From Marinomonas colpomeniae (GTDB taxonomy: Bacteria > Pseudomonadota > Gammaproteobacteria > Pseudomonadales > Marinomonadaceae): DNA of 64,000 nucleotides. Positions 27,804 to 37,661 of this stretch are shown in pieces (position 1 is the first letter of the stretch; each line of letters opens with the position of its first letter). The notes under the pieces were generated by a model. It did no database searches and had not been told where the DNA came from. It saw only the letters and a program-made list of their open reading frames with translations. The position numbers and the translations under genes were made by a program. Where the stretch lies: assembly GCF_014803385.1 (NCBI RefSeq), contig NZ_JACYFC010000001.1:826136-890135 (forward strand), in the 5' to 3' direction.

Positions 27804-27893
27804 CGATAAAGGGCCAGCAAACCTTTATCGCATCATCCAAAAAAATTGACCCACATTTGCTGGCAATGTGGATAGGGCTTAGTTTACTAAGCC
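27804..27893 (+). promoter_or_regulatory. rpsA translation-initiation leader: three tandem hairpins
   Basis: Three stems in series: CGATAAAGG/CCTTTATCG (27804-27812 with 27822-27830), CCACATT/AATGTGG (27851-27857 with 27865-27871), and GGCTTAG/CTAAGCC (27876-27882 with 27887-27893). The last ends 19 bases before the rpsA ATG, with only a short GGAA before the start. E. coli rpsA has a comparable three-hairpin leader by which S1 represses its own translation. Confidence 0.7.
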
Positions 27894-27912
27894 AACCTAT
27901 ATAGGAAATACA

Positions 27913-29595
27913 ATGACTCAAAGCTTCGCAGAACTGTTTGAAGAAAGCCTGTTAACCGTCGAAATGGCGCCAGGCTCAATTGTTACTGGTCTTGTTGTTG
28001 ATATTGACAGCGAATGGGTAACTGTTCATGCAGGTCTTAAATCTGAAGGCGTAATTCCTCGTTCTCAGTTTCTAACGGAAAGTGGTGAGTTCAGCTTAAA
28101 CATCGGCGACGAAGTTAAAGTTGCACTTGAAGCTGTTGAAGATGGTTTCGGTGAGACTAAATTGTCTCGTGAAAAAGCTAAGCGTGCAGAGACTTGGTCT
28201 GTGCTTGAAAAAGCTTATGAAGAAAATGCCATTATTCACGGTGTAATTAACGGTAAGGTCAAAGGTGGCTTTACAGTTGATATCGCAAATATCCGTGCTT
28301 TCCTACCTGGTTCTTTGGTAGATGTTCGCCCAATCCGCGATACATCTCATTTGGAAGGTGTTGATCTAGAGTTCAAACTTATTAAGCTTGATCAAAAACG
28401 TAACAACGTTGTTGTATCTCGTCGTGCCGTTATGGAAGCGACAAACAGCGCTGAACGTGAAACATTACTTGCTTCTCTTGAAGAAGGCCAAGAAGTTAAA
28501 GGTATCGTTAAGAACCTTACTGACTACGGTGCTTTCGTTGATCTTGGTGGCGTTGATGGTCTTCTGCATATTACTGATATGGCTTGGAAGCGCATTAAAC
28601 ACCCAAGTGAAATCATTGCTGTTGGCGATGAAATCGACGTTAAAGTCCTTAAGTTTGACCGCGAGCGTAACCGTGTGTCTCTAGGTCTGAAACAATTGGG
28701 TGAAGATCCATGGGTAGCTATTAAAGCTCGTTACCCAGAGAATACTAAAGTAACGGCTAAAGTTACTAACCTAACTGACTACGGTTGCTTCGCTGAACTT
28801 GAAGAAGGTGTTGAAGGTCTAGTTCACGTATCTGAAATGGATTGGACTAACAAAAACATTCACCCATCTAAAGTTGTTCAGATTGGTGATGAAGTTGAAG
28901 TTATGGTTCTTGATATTGACGAAGAACGTCGTCGTATCTCTTTAGGTATCAAACAGTGCACCATGAACCCATGGGAAGAGTTTGCTACTTCTTTCAACAA
29001 AGGCGACAAAATCTCTGGCGCAATCAAGTCTATTACTGACTTCGGTGTGTTCATTGGTCTTGACGGCGGTATTGACGGACTTGTTCACCTATCTGACCTA
29101 TCTTGGGAAGAAACAGGTGAAGATGCAGTTCGTAAATACAAGAAAGGCGATATGCTAGAAACAGTTGTATTGTCTATCGACGCTGAGCGCGAGCGTATTT
29201 CTCTAGGTGTTAAACAGCTTGAAGAAGATCCGTTCCTTGCTTTCGTAGCAGAAAATGACAAAGGCACTATCGTTAATGGTACTGTCTCTGAAGTTGATGC
29301 GAAAGGTGCTGTAATTGTTCTTGCTGAAGGCGTTGAAGCTTCTTTGAAAGTTTCAGAACTTAGCCGTGAGCGTGTTGAAGATGCAACAACTGTATTGAAA
29401 GAAGGCGATAAAGTAGAAGCGGCGATCATCAATGTTGATCGTAAAGCTCGTACTATTACTCTTTCTATCAAGCAGAAAGATGCAACTGAAGAGAAAACAG
29501 CGTTGAAAGCTCATACTGAGAAACAACAAACTGAAGCGAATGGTCCTACCACTATCGGTGATTTGATCAAAGCTCAACTAGAAAACCAAAACTAA
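27913..29595 (+). CDS. rpsA: 30S ribosomal protein S1
   Basis: 560 residues with six S1/OB repeats, the full proteobacterial form. It starts [21 protein letters not shown]. Repeats can be followed through the recurring [19 protein letters not shown] and RxRISLGxKQLxEDP blocks (for example at about 192, 277, 364 and 451). It binds mRNA and brings it to the 30S subunit. It is preceded by three leader hairpins and followed by a strong terminator, so it can be its own unit. The ihfB gene that usually comes next in many gammaproteobacteria is absent. Confidence 0.98.
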   Translation: MTQSFAELFEESLLTVEMAPGSIVTGLVVDIDSEWVTVHAGLKSEGVIPRSQFLTESGEFSLNIGDEVKVALEAVEDGFGETKLSREKAKRAETWSVLEKAYEENAIIHGVINGKVKGGFTVDIANIRAFLPGSLVDVRPIRDTSHLEGVDLEFKLIKLDQKRNNVVVSRRAVMEATNSAERETLLASLEEGQEVKGIVKNLTDYGAFVDLGGVDGLLHITDMAWKRIKHPSEIIAVGDEIDVKVLKFDRERNRVSLGLKQLGEDPWVAIKARYPENTKVTAKVTNLTDYGCFAELEEGVEGLVHVSEMDWTNKNIHPSKVVQIGDEVEVMVLDIDEERRRISLGIKQCTMNPWEEFATSFNKGDKISGAIKSITDFGVFIGLDGGIDGLVHLSDLSWEETGEDAVRKYKKGDMLETVVLSIDAERERISLGVKQLEEDPFLAFVAENDKGTIVNGTVSEVDAKGAVIVLAEGVEASLKVSELSRERVEDATTVLKEGDKVEAAIINVDRKARTITLSIKQKDATEEKTALKAHTEKQQTEANGPTTIGDLIKAQLENQN

Positions 29596-29614
29596 GTTTT
29601 GATTTTTAGCTGTT

Positions 29615-29646
29615 AAAAAAAGCGGGCCTAGGCCCGCTTTTTTTAT
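29615..29646 (+). terminator. Strong intrinsic terminator after rpsA
   Basis: AAAAAAAGCGGGCC (29615-29628), a TA loop centre and the complementary arm (29631-29644) form a 14-bp stem followed by T. The A/T flanks make it effective in both directions, so it may also stop the 82-residue gene's transcript from the right. Confidence 0.95.
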
Positions 29647-29678
29647 GTCTTATTTTCGTGAATTTATTGACAAGAAAA

Positions 29679-29725
29679 CTATACACAGAACATGTGGATA
29701 ACTATGGGTATAGGTTTTGTGTATG
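29679..29725. promoter_or_regulatory. DnaA-box-like cluster between rpsA and a small gene
   Basis: TGTGGATAA at 29693-29701 is a perfect DnaA box (TTATCCACA) on the minus strand. CTATACACA at 29679-29687 matches at eight of nine positions on the plus strand, and TGTGTATG at 29718-29725 is a weaker minus-strand match. They lie in a 84-base A/T-rich gap bounded by a terminator. Confidence 0.45.
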
Positions 29726-29730
29726 TTTTT

Positions 29731-29979
29731 TTAACGTAAAGATTCCAAAAGTTTCTCTGTATCTTTTTCGTCCCAATCTTCTTTTTCTAACAAGTCTTTT
29801 AGCGCTTCGCTCTGCTGTGCGTTATTAAGATTTTTTTGAAACTTAGCGTAATGAAAGTCTTTTATGAGACGTTCGTCTTGCTCTGAGCGGTAAATAGGCC
29901 TTTTTTCGGTATTTTTTGATTTTTTGTCATCCATCGAATCTATTTTTTTGTAAGTATTTAAGAACTGTTTTTTGTTCAT
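29731..29979 (-). CDS. Small highly charged protein of unknown function
   Basis: I do not recognise this 82-residue protein. It is rich in Lys, Asp and Glu, with a start MNKKQFLNTYKKIDSMDDKK and a C-terminal SEALKDLLEKEDWDEKDTEK helix; it has no cysteine, signal or membrane segment. It lies 11 bases downstream of trmO on the same strand, which supports it being real and co-transcribed. Nothing in it suggests a catalytic role. Confidence 0.55.
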   Translation of the reverse strand: MNKKQFLNTYKKIDSMDDKKSKNTEKRPIYRSEQDERLIKDFHYAKFQKNLNNAQQSEALKDLLEKEDWDEKDTEKLLESLR

Positions 29980-29990
29980 GTTCTACTCTC

Positions 29991-30704
29991 TTACTTGTGC
30001 TCTATTTGAAGAATTTCAAAATGGTCACTTCTTGCACACCATTTTATATTGATATCCCATAATGTAATGCCATGCTCTCTATCAATTTGATCTGATAGAT
30101 AAGATGGTCTCGGATCTTGTTCGATTATTTGTTTTATTAAAGTGGTTATTTCTCTTTTGTGCAAATTTTCATATTCTTCACATTGGTGTTTTGCTAACTC
30201 TGAAAATTTGACAAAGTAGGTTGTTGATTGTGAGTGTGCAAACCCTCCTTTTGCGTCTGTGATGTTGTCTGCATAAGGCAGGTAGGGCTTGATATCAAGA
30301 ACAGGGGTGCCATCTAATAAGTCTGCACCATGTAAATCGATAAAGATTTTTTTCCCTTCTTGATAAATACGACCTATTTTTACAACGGATAAGCCTATTG
30401 GGTTGGGTCTATGTGTTGCTCGGGTTGCAAATACGCCAAGCTTTTCTTTTCCACCTAAACGTGGAGGGCGTACTTTGGCTTTCCATCCTTCTTGTGATAT
30501 TGCGTGAAAAATAAATTGAATCCAAATATGTGAAAAATCATTTAACCCTTCTAGAGTATCAAGGCGGTTATAAGGGGGTAATAGCTCTAAGCGTCCAGTT
30601 ATCTCTGTGACTAGCCCTGGTTGTCTAGGTATGCCGAATTTTTCTTTATAGCAGGAGTGTATGGTGCCTATTGGCGATAGTGTATATGAATTAGAGGAGG
30701 GCAC
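29991..30704 (-). CDS. trmO: tRNA m6t6A37 methyltransferase TrmO (TsaA/YaeB family)
   Basis: 237 residues. The start SYTLSPIGTIHSCYKEKFGIPRQPG, followed by LEGLNDFSHIWIQFIFH and GVFATRATHRPNPIGLSVVK, are hallmarks of the TsaA/TrmO beta-barrel SAM domain; the C-terminal DPRPSYL motif is the tRNA-binding part of the long form. It N6-methylates t6A at position 37 of tRNA-Thr. The gene is divergent from proA. Confidence 0.93.
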   Translation of the reverse strand: MPSSNSYTLSPIGTIHSCYKEKFGIPRQPGLVTEITGRLELLPPYNRLDTLEGLNDFSHIWIQFIFHAISQEGWKAKVRPPRLGGKEKLGVFATRATHRPNPIGLSVVKIGRIYQEGKKIFIDLHGADLLDGTPVLDIKPYLPYADNITDAKGGFAHSQSTTYFVKFSELAKHQCEEYENLHKREITTLIKQIIEQDPRPSYLSDQIDREHGITLWDINIKWCARSDHFEILQIEHK

Positions 30705-30833
30705 TGAGCTGTCCTTTTCGTGAGAATCTGCACTAAATGAATGAAAATATTATGCTAGTATACTGGCTTGGTTAAAGGGGTCGGGATTTTTTTCGATGCC
30801 TATTTGTTTTTCTACTTTTATTAGAGATTAAAA

Positions 30834-32093
30834 ATGTCTTTAGAATCTTATATGAATCAAATTGGTCAGCAAGCTAGAGCGGCTTCTCGTCTACTTGCTA
30901 AAGCATCTACAAAGCAAAAGAACTCAGCTTTATTCGCTATGGCGAACGCTTTGGAAACTGCTCGACCTCGATTGATCGAAGAAAATCTTAAAGACATGGA
31001 TAATGGTCGAGCAAAAGGTCTTGATGATGCACTGTTAGATCGATTGTTATTAAATGATGCTCGTATTGATGGAATGATAGAAGGTTTGAAGCAAGTTGCC
31101 GCTTTACCAGATCCGATTGGTGAGATATCGAATATGGTATATCTCCCTTCTGGTATTCAGCGAGGCCAAATGAGAGTTCCGCTTGGTGTCATCGGTATCA
31201 TTTATGAGTCCCGCCCTAACGTAACCATTGACGCTGCAAGTTTATGTTTGAAGTCGGGTAATGCGACTGTTTTACGTGGTGGTTCTGAAGCTTTTTATTC
31301 TAATCAAGCTATTGCTGAGGCAATCGTAAAAGGGTTGAGTGAATCTGGTTTACCTGAGCATGCTGTTCAAGTCTTGAATACAACGAATAGAGAAGCAGTA
31401 GGTAAGTTAATTACTATGCCAGATTATGTGGATGTTATTGTTCCTCGTGGCGGTAAAGGGTTAATTAAGCGTATTAGTCAGGATGCACGAGTGCCGGTGA
31501 TTAAACATCTTGATGGTAATTGTCATGTCTATATTGATAATGAAGCCGATTTGGATAAAGCATTTAATATTGCATTAAATGCAAAAACACGTCGCTATGG
31601 AGTGTGTGGAGCAATGGAATCTTTACTTATACATGAAAATGTAGCTAAAGAATTTTTACCTAGGATTGTTTCTGCATATCAAGAAAAAAATGTTGAGTTG
31701 GTTGGTTGTGTTGCGTCTCAGACTATTTCATCTGTTATTGGTGAGGCTAGTGAAGATGATTGGCATACAGAATACTTAGCGCCTAAACTTTCGGTGAAAA
31801 TAGTGAACGATATCGACGAAGCTATGCATCATATTAATAAATATGGTTCCCATCATACGGATGCTATTGTTTCTCAAAACTACTCAAAGATTCGTATTTT
31901 CATGGCTGGAGTCGACTCTTCATCGGTTATGGTAAATGCCTCGACACAATTTGCCGATGGTTTTGAATATGGCCTAGGTGCTGAAATTGGAATTTCAACA
32001 GATAAAATACATGTGCGTGGTCCAGTTGGTTTGGTTGGTTTGACTAGTCAAAAATATATAGTATTAGGCGACGGACATACTCGTGACAACTAA
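30834..32093 (+). CDS. proA: Gamma-glutamyl phosphate reductase
   Basis: 419 residues, the normal ProA size. Aldehyde-dehydrogenase-superfamily fold with [15 protein letters not shown], the [14 protein letters not shown] block, [11 protein letters not shown], and the catalytic cysteine in [14 protein letters not shown]. It is the second enzyme of proline synthesis; proB is not adjacent. Its last 11 bases overlap the nadD start (GTG), so nadD is translationally coupled to it, as in other gammaproteobacteria. Confidence 0.97.
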   Translation: MSLESYMNQIGQQARAASRLLAKASTKQKNSALFAMANALETARPRLIEENLKDMDNGRAKGLDDALLDRLLLNDARIDGMIEGLKQVAALPDPIGEISNMVYLPSGIQRGQMRVPLGVIGIIYESRPNVTIDAASLCLKSGNATVLRGGSEAFYSNQAIAEAIVKGLSESGLPEHAVQVLNTTNREAVGKLITMPDYVDVIVPRGGKGLIKRISQDARVPVIKHLDGNCHVYIDNEADLDKAFNIALNAKTRRYGVCGAMESLLIHENVAKEFLPRIVSAYQEKNVELVGCVASQTISSVIGEASEDDWHTEYLAPKLSVKIVNDIDEAMHHINKYGSHHTDAIVSQNYSKIRIFMAGVDSSSVMVNASTQFADGFEYGLGAEIGISTDKIHVRGPVGLVGLTSQKYIVLGDGHTRDN

Positions 32094-32748
32094 AATCGAC
32101 AATGTCGTTAAGCGGTCTGGAACAGCGGTTATGGGTGGTACATTTGATCCTGTTCACAATGGCCACCTACGTACCGCTGTAGAAGTATTAGATCGTTATA
32201 AATATTCTTCTTTAACGCTTGTGCCTTGCTTTCAACCTGTCCATAAAAATCAGCCTAGAGTGACACCTTCTCAGCGTTTGGCTATGGTGAAATTAGCTAT
32301 TTCTAGTCATTCATTATTGAGTGTAGACTCTCGGGAGATAGATCGAGAAGGACCAAGTTATACGGTGGATACTCTACGAGATATTCGTGCTGAAATAGGG
32401 CCTAATGAACCCCTTGTTATGGTATTGGGTATGGATAGTTTTTTATCGCTTCCTACATGGCATCGTTGGCAAGAGTTGACTCAATATGCACATCTCTTGG
32501 TAGTTTCTCGTCCAGGTTGGGAGCCTGATTTTATTTCGGAGTTAAGCTCTTTTTGCGAAAACTATCGTGCCTCTTCTCCGCATGAGTTACAATGCGCGCC
32601 TTCTGGATTGGTCTGGTTTGAGACATTGACGCCTTTGGGGATATCTTCAAGTATGATTAGAGTCTTGGCACGTAAGTGCGAATCAATTGCTTATTTGTTG
32701 CCAGAACCGGTCCAAAAATACATAGAACAACATCAATTATATCGATAG
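32083..32748 (+). CDS. nadD: Nicotinate-nucleotide adenylyltransferase
   Basis: 221 residues from a GTG start inside the end of proA. The nucleotidyltransferase motifs [13 protein letters not shown] and GISSSMIR are both present, with [17 protein letters not shown] between them. It makes deamido-NAD from NaMN. It begins the nadD-rsfS-rlmH-mrdA-rodA-mltB-rlpA-dacA-ybeD-lipB-lipA series. Confidence 0.96.
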   Translation: MTTKIDNVVKRSGTAVMGGTFDPVHNGHLRTAVEVLDRYKYSSLTLVPCFQPVHKNQPRVTPSQRLAMVKLAISSHSLLSVDSREIDREGPSYTVDTLRDIRAEIGPNEPLVMVLGMDSFLSLPTWHRWQELTQYAHLLVVSRPGWEPDFISELSSFCENYRASSPHELQCAPSGLVWFETLTPLGISSSMIRVLARKCESIAYLLPEPVQKYIEQHQLYR

Positions 32749-32762
32749 GATAACGTAATTAT

Positions 32763-33116
32763 ATGAGTCAGCTTAATCTCACAGCAGATCAAATTTTAGC
32801 CCTTGCCGTTGAAGCATTGGAAGACGTGAAGGGTGATAGGATCACTGTGTTGAATGTAGGAAGTCATACAGACATGATGGATTACATGGTCATTTGTACT
32901 GGTACTTCTAAGCGTCATGTTAATGGCTTGGGACAAAATGTAATTGAGCACCTTAAGTCTAAAGGGCTTCAGCCATTAGGTTTTGAAGGTCGAGGAACAG
33001 GAAGTGATTGGGTTTTGGTAGATTTACATGATGTTGTTGTTCATGTGATGACAGAAGAAGCTCGGGCGTTTTATGATCTTGAAAAATTGTGGGATATTAA
33101 ACCAGAAGCTTTATAA
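32763..33116 (+). CDS. rsfS: Ribosome silencing factor RsfS
   Basis: 117 residues of the RsfS/Iojap family: LEDVKGDRITVLNV, MDYMVICTGTSKRHVN and LGFEGRGTGSDWVLVDLHDVVVHVM. It binds ribosomal protein L14 and keeps subunits apart under starvation. 14 bases from nadD and 12 bases before rlmH. Confidence 0.97.
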   Translation: MSQLNLTADQILALAVEALEDVKGDRITVLNVGSHTDMMDYMVICTGTSKRHVNGLGQNVIEHLKSKGLQPLGFEGRGTGSDWVLVDLHDVVVHVMTEEARAFYDLEKLWDIKPEAL

Positions 33117-33128
33117 AGGTTCGTTTTA

Positions 33129-33596
33129 ATGCGCGTTCGTTTGATTGCAGTTGGTAATAAAATGCCAAAGTGGGTGACTCAGGGTTACGATGATTATGCA
33201 AAACGTCTTCCGAAAGATTTTGCATTAGAACTTGTTGAAATCCCTATGTCGCCACGTGGAAAGAATACTGATATACCAAAAGCAATTCGCAAGGAAGGAG
33301 ATTCAATGCTTGATGCAATCCCTTCAGGTGATAAAGTGATTGCTATGGAAGTTCTTGGAAGGGAGTGGTCTACCGAACAGCTTTCCGAACAAACAGGTCA
33401 GTGGCGTATGGACGGCTACAACGTAAGCTTGTTAGTTGGAGGCCCTGATGGCCTTGACCCAAGATGTACGGCACGCGCAGATCAAGTATGGTCTTTATCG
33501 CGGCTAACATTGCCACATCCTATGGTGAGAGTTATTTTAGCGGAGCAAATTTATCGTGCTTGGACTTTAATGAACAATCATCCATATCATAGATAG
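33129..33596 (+). CDS. rlmH: 23S rRNA pseudouridine-1915 N3-methyltransferase
   Basis: 155 residues, SPOUT fold. MRVRLIAVGNKMPKWV at the start, the SAM-loop LLVGGPDGLD, and the C-terminal HPMVRVILAEQIYRAWTL with HPYHR at the end are full-length RlmH signatures. It methylates m3-Psi1915 in helix 69. Confidence 0.98.
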   Translation: MRVRLIAVGNKMPKWVTQGYDDYAKRLPKDFALELVEIPMSPRGKNTDIPKAIRKEGDSMLDAIPSGDKVIAMEVLGREWSTEQLSEQTGQWRMDGYNVSLLVGGPDGLDPRCTARADQVWSLSRLTLPHPMVRVILAEQIYRAWTLMNNHPYHR

Positions 33597-33611
33597 TATA
33601 AGGTTAGGTGA

Positions 33612-35492
33612 GTGAGCCGTAGTCATCAAAATTTTCGTAACTACCGACAAGAAAAACGATTAACTCAGCGGCGACTAATCGCAGCGGCTGCTTTTGTGTT
33701 GGTGTTGGTGATCATTTTGATAGCGCGTTTATTTTATCTACAAGTAATTGAATACGAACTTTATCAAACTAAAGCCAATGATAATCGTGTTATGTTGGTT
33801 ACTGATGCTCCTCCACGGGGCTTGATTTATGATCGCAATGGCGTTGTGCTTGCTGATAATCGTCCTATTCACAGTTTAACTGTTATCCCTGAGCGTATAG
33901 ATAACTTCCCCGAATTAAAACTGATTTTATCAGGCATTATCGATATTGATGATAGTGAGTGGGAGGATTTCGATGACCGACTTAAAGAATATCGCCGCCC
34001 TTATCAGTCTATTACTCTCAAATCACAATTAACGGATGAGCAATGGGCAAAAGTCGCAGTTGATTTATATAAATTAGATGGCGTTCAAGTGGAAGCTCAG
34101 TTAACTCGTTACTACCCATTTGGTGAGGCATTTGTACATGCTATAGGGTATGTTGGGCGAATTACTTCTAAAGACTTAGAGCGGGTTGATAGACAGGCTT
34201 ATCAAGGGGCTTTATTCATAGGTAAGACGGGGATTGAAGGTTTTTATGAAGACACCTTATTTGGCAAAACAGGTCTTAGCAAAGTAGAAGTGAATGCCCG
34301 TGGTCGAATTATGTCTGAACTGGATAGCCAAAACCCAGTACCAGGAAAAGATTTACATTTATATTTAGATGCACGACTACAGCAATACGCTTATGATTTA
34401 CTTGGTGATTATACTGGTTCTGTTGTAGCAATAGATCCGACAACCGGAGGTATATTAGCGTTAGTTTCCAAGCCTGGCTTTGATCCGAATCTTTTTGTAA
34501 GAGGGATTTCAGTGAAAGACTACTCCTCCCTACGAGAATCAAAACAACTACCTCTTTTTAATCGAGCTTTGCGTGGTGGCTACCCTCCAGCCTCAACGAT
34601 TAAGCCTTTTATGGCTTTAGCTGGTCTGGAGTATGGTTTTGCTTCGTGGACAGAGCGCTATTTTGCAAAAGGTTATTACCAAATTAACCCAGACGGTCGC
34701 CGTTACCGAGACTGGAAGCGAACAGGTCATGGTTGGATTAATTTAGAGCGTTCTATTATTGAATCTGTTGATACTTATTATTACCAGCTCGCAAATAAAA
34801 TGGGTATTACACCAATACATAACTTTCTGTCACGATTTGGCTTTGGGAAAAGCACATTACTGGATGTGCGTGGTGACAGTGTTGGTTTGTTACCGTCAAA
34901 TGAATGGAAAAAAGCTAAGTATAATGAGCCTTGGTATTCAGGAGATTCTGTTAATGTTGGTATAGGGCAAGGCTTTATGGTGGCTACACCAGTACAAATA
35001 GCCGCAGCAACATCTGCACTGGCCAGTAGAGGCCATTATTACTACCCTAGGATGACACAAAGTATAGGTGATACACCTGCAGAATTTGAAGGCGAATTAG
35101 GTGAGGAGCAAGAGATTGTTCTTAAGGATCAGCGTAACTGGGAACGTACAGTGAATGCTATGCGAAAAGTTATTACTGACTCGAAAGGCACAGCAAGACG
35201 TTTGCAGGGTACGGATTACGATATAGCTGGAAAGACAGGAACAGGGCAGGTCTTTAGTTTGCAAGAAGACGAGGAGTATGACTCTGATAAACTTGCGAAG
35301 CGATTGCATGATCATGCGCTATTTATTGGCTTTGCCCCAGCTAAAGAACCGAAAATTTCAGTATTTGCAATTTTTGAAAATGGTGGCAGTAGCTCTAAAC
35401 CTGCAGATTTAAGTAAAAAACTTTTTGATGCTTATTTGTATAACGATTATCCCGCTCGTTACAATAATTTGAAAGGTCTCCAGAATGACTGA
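33612..35492 (+). CDS. mrdA: Penicillin-binding protein 2 (elongasome transpeptidase)
   Basis: 626 residues from a GTG start. One N-terminal membrane anchor (about 20-42), the PBP dimerisation domain (APPRGLIYDRNGVVLADNRP), and a class B transpeptidase with catalytic Ser in PPASTIKPFMAL, SVD as the second motif and KTGTGQV as the third. It cross-links peptidoglycan during lateral wall growth together with RodA, whose gene overlaps its end by eight bases. Confidence 0.97.
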   Translation: MSRSHQNFRNYRQEKRLTQRRLIAAAAFVLVLVIILIARLFYLQVIEYELYQTKANDNRVMLVTDAPPRGLIYDRNGVVLADNRPIHSLTVIPERIDNFPELKLILSGIIDIDDSEWEDFDDRLKEYRRPYQSITLKSQLTDEQWAKVAVDLYKLDGVQVEAQLTRYYPFGEAFVHAIGYVGRITSKDLERVDRQAYQGALFIGKTGIEGFYEDTLFGKTGLSKVEVNARGRIMSELDSQNPVPGKDLHLYLDARLQQYAYDLLGDYTGSVVAIDPTTGGILALVSKPGFDPNLFVRGISVKDYSSLRESKQLPLFNRALRGGYPPASTIKPFMALAGLEYGFASWTERYFAKGYYQINPDGRRYRDWKRTGHGWINLERSIIESVDTYYYQLANKMGITPIHNFLSRFGFGKSTLLDVRGDSVGLLPSNEWKKAKYNEPWYSGDSVNVGIGQGFMVATPVQIAAATSALASRGHYYYPRMTQSIGDTPAEFEGELGEEQEIVLKDQRNWERTVNAMRKVITDSKGTARRLQGTDYDIAGKTGTGQVFSLQEDEEYDSDKLAKRLHDHALFIGFAPAKEPKISVFAIFENGGSSSKPADLSKKLFDAYLYNDYPARYNNLKGLQND

Positions 35493-36606
35493 AGGTTTTT
35501 ATCGTAGAGCACTATCATTTACTAATGCTCGTTTATGGAAGCTAGTGCACATTGATATTCTATTGATAGGCTCTTTATTGCTATTAATTAGTGGCGGGTT
35601 ATTTATTTTATATTCTGCTTCAGGCCAAAATGTCGCTATGGTTGAGCGTCAAGTATTTCGGTTGGTCATAGGGTTATGCGTATGTTTGACTCTAGCACAA
35701 CTACCTCCAAAATACATGCTGAGGGCATCTCCTGCCTTATTTATTTTCCTTGTTGCTTTGCTTGTTTGCGTTCTGTTATTTGGTGTGGGAGCAAAGGGAG
35801 CTCAGCGCTGGTTAGCTTTACCTGGTGGGGTGCGCTTTCAGCCTTCTGAAATTATGAAGATTGTGATGCCTATGATGATCGCTTGGTATTTTGCTAATAA
35901 ACAGCTACCGCCAAGTTTTAAACAAATTTTTGTTGTACTAGGTTTGATTGTATTGCCTGTTCTTTTAATCGCAAAGCAGCCTGATTTAGGGACATCGCTG
36001 TTAGTTGCTGTTTCGGGCATATTCGTTTTGTTTTTAGCCGGACTTGGCTGGCGCTATATTCTTAGTGCGGCTGCGCTTGCCCCTATTGCTGGCTACACCT
36101 TGTGGCAGGTAATGCATGACTATCAGCGACAGCGTGTTTTGACTTTTTTGAATCCAGAAAGTGATCCACTAGGGTCTGGCTGGAATATTATTCAATCAAA
36201 GACAGCTATTGGTTCTGGTGGTATTTACGGTAAAGGTTGGTTGGAAGGTACTCAGGCTCAATTGGATTTTTTGCCAGAAAGTCATACGGATTTTATTATT
36301 GCTGTATTAGCTGAAGAGTTCGGTATGTTAGGTTGCAGCTTGTTGATTATGGCTTATTTACTTGTCATTGCTCGTGGTTTGTATATCGCAGCTAATGCTG
36401 AAGATAACTATGCTCGTCTATTGGCTGGAAGTCTTACTTTAACTTTTTTTGTATACATGTTTGTAAATATTGGGATGGTGTCAGGTATTCTCCCTGTAGT
36501 TGGGGTACCCTTACCTTTAGTCAGTTACGGTGGAACGTCAATCATTACTATTATGGCCACATTTGGTATTTTAATGTCGATACAAACACATAAAAGAGCG
36601 AGATGA
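35485..36606 (+). CDS. rodA: Rod-shape peptidoglycan glycosyltransferase RodA
   Basis: 373 residues, about ten membrane segments of the SEDS family. The motifs LPGGVRFQPSEIMKI, AKQPDLGTSLLVA, LPESHTDFIIAVLAEEFG and the C-terminal VPLPLVSYGGTSI are diagnostic. It polymerises glycan strands paired with PBP2. It overlaps both mrdA and mltB by a few bases. Confidence 0.98.
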   Translation: MTEGFYRRALSFTNARLWKLVHIDILLIGSLLLLISGGLFILYSASGQNVAMVERQVFRLVIGLCVCLTLAQLPPKYMLRASPALFIFLVALLVCVLLFGVGAKGAQRWLALPGGVRFQPSEIMKIVMPMMIAWYFANKQLPPSFKQIFVVLGLIVLPVLLIAKQPDLGTSLLVAVSGIFVLFLAGLGWRYILSAAALAPIAGYTLWQVMHDYQRQRVLTFLNPESDPLGSGWNIIQSKTAIGSGGIYGKGWLEGTQAQLDFLPESHTDFIIAVLAEEFGMLGCSLLIMAYLLVIARGLYIAANAEDNYARLLAGSLTLTFFVYMFVNIGMVSGILPVVGVPLPLVSYGGTSIITIMATFGILMSIQTHKRAR

Positions 36607-37661
36607 TGATTAAAAAAATTGCATTCGTATTTTTTGCACTTGGTTTAACGGCGTGTAGTGGTAACGGTAATTCTACTTTACCTCAAAACTCAGGCGTGAG
36701 TAATTCTCTTTTGGAAGATATGCCTCAAGAACTTTCCGATTCTTATGCTGTCAATCCAGAGGTTCAGATTTTTATAAATCGAATGGCAAAAGAGTATAAT
36801 TATGATGAAGAGCGTCTACAGCTAGCTTTTTCTCATATTAAGGTCCGGCCAAAGGTGATTGAAAAATCTAATAATCAACCAGAAGCTTTGATTCCTTACT
36901 ATAAATATAAAACGCGCTTTGTTAATGAAGATCGAGCTGAGACTGGTCGTCAGTTTGCAAAGCGTAATGCTCAATGGCTTAAGAAAGCTGAGTTAGAATT
37001 TGGTGTTGAACCTAGTGTAATTGTGGCTTTAATTGGCGTTGAAACTTATTACGGACGGATTACTGGTTCTAAGGATGTCTTTACATCATTGACAACACTT
37101 GCTTTTGATTATCCGAGACGTAAAGAATATTTTCAAAGTGAGTTAGAGGCTTACTTATTACTGGCTCGTGAAGAGGGCTGGGATATTGGTGACACCAAAG
37201 GTTCTTATAGTGGTGCGATGGGGATGGTTCAGTTTATGCCTAGCAACTATCGAACATTGGCAATAGATTATGATAAGAATGGCCATATTGATTTATGGAA
37301 CTCTGAGGTTGATGCCATAGGCAGTGTTGCTAATTACCTTAAGCACCACGGCTGGGAGACAGGTCAACCATGGGTTGTAAAAGCTCAGGTTACCAGTCCA
37401 GATAATGTAACTAATGTAATAAACCTCGGCCGAAAAGCAAGTACGGAGATGAAGGACTGGTCTGCACTCGGAGTATTACCAACACAGAACTTTTCTTCTC
37501 AACAAACAGGGCTTATTGCCTTAAGTAGTGGACCTGAAAAAATATCTTACTGGTTAGCTTATGAGAATTTTTTTACTATCATGGATTACAACCCTAGTAG
37601 ACGATATGCGATGTCTGTATTGGAACTTGCTGAGAGCATAGGAAGTTATGAAAGTCATTAA
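36603..37661 (+). CDS. mltB: Membrane-bound lytic transglycosylase B
   Basis: 352 residues. A lipoprotein signal with lipobox LTAC (Cys at about 18) is followed by the GH103 catalytic domain: VEPSVIVALIGVETYYG contains the catalytic Glu, then FTSLTTLAFDYPRR and GAMGMVQFMPSNYR. It cleaves peptidoglycan to anhydro-muropeptides from the outer membrane side. ATGATG start overlaps rodA; rlpA overlaps its end by 14 bases. Confidence 0.95.
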   Translation: MMIKKIAFVFFALGLTACSGNGNSTLPQNSGVSNSLLEDMPQELSDSYAVNPEVQIFINRMAKEYNYDEERLQLAFSHIKVRPKVIEKSNNQPEALIPYYKYKTRFVNEDRAETGRQFAKRNAQWLKKAELEFGVEPSVIVALIGVETYYGRITGSKDVFTSLTTLAFDYPRRKEYFQSELEAYLLLAREEGWDIGDTKGSYSGAMGMVQFMPSNYRTLAIDYDKNGHIDLWNSEVDAIGSVANYLKHHGWETGQPWVVKAQVTSPDNVTNVINLGRKASTEMKDWSALGVLPTQNFSSQQTGLIALSSGPEKISYWLAYENFFTIMDYNPSRRYAMSVLELAESIGSYESH

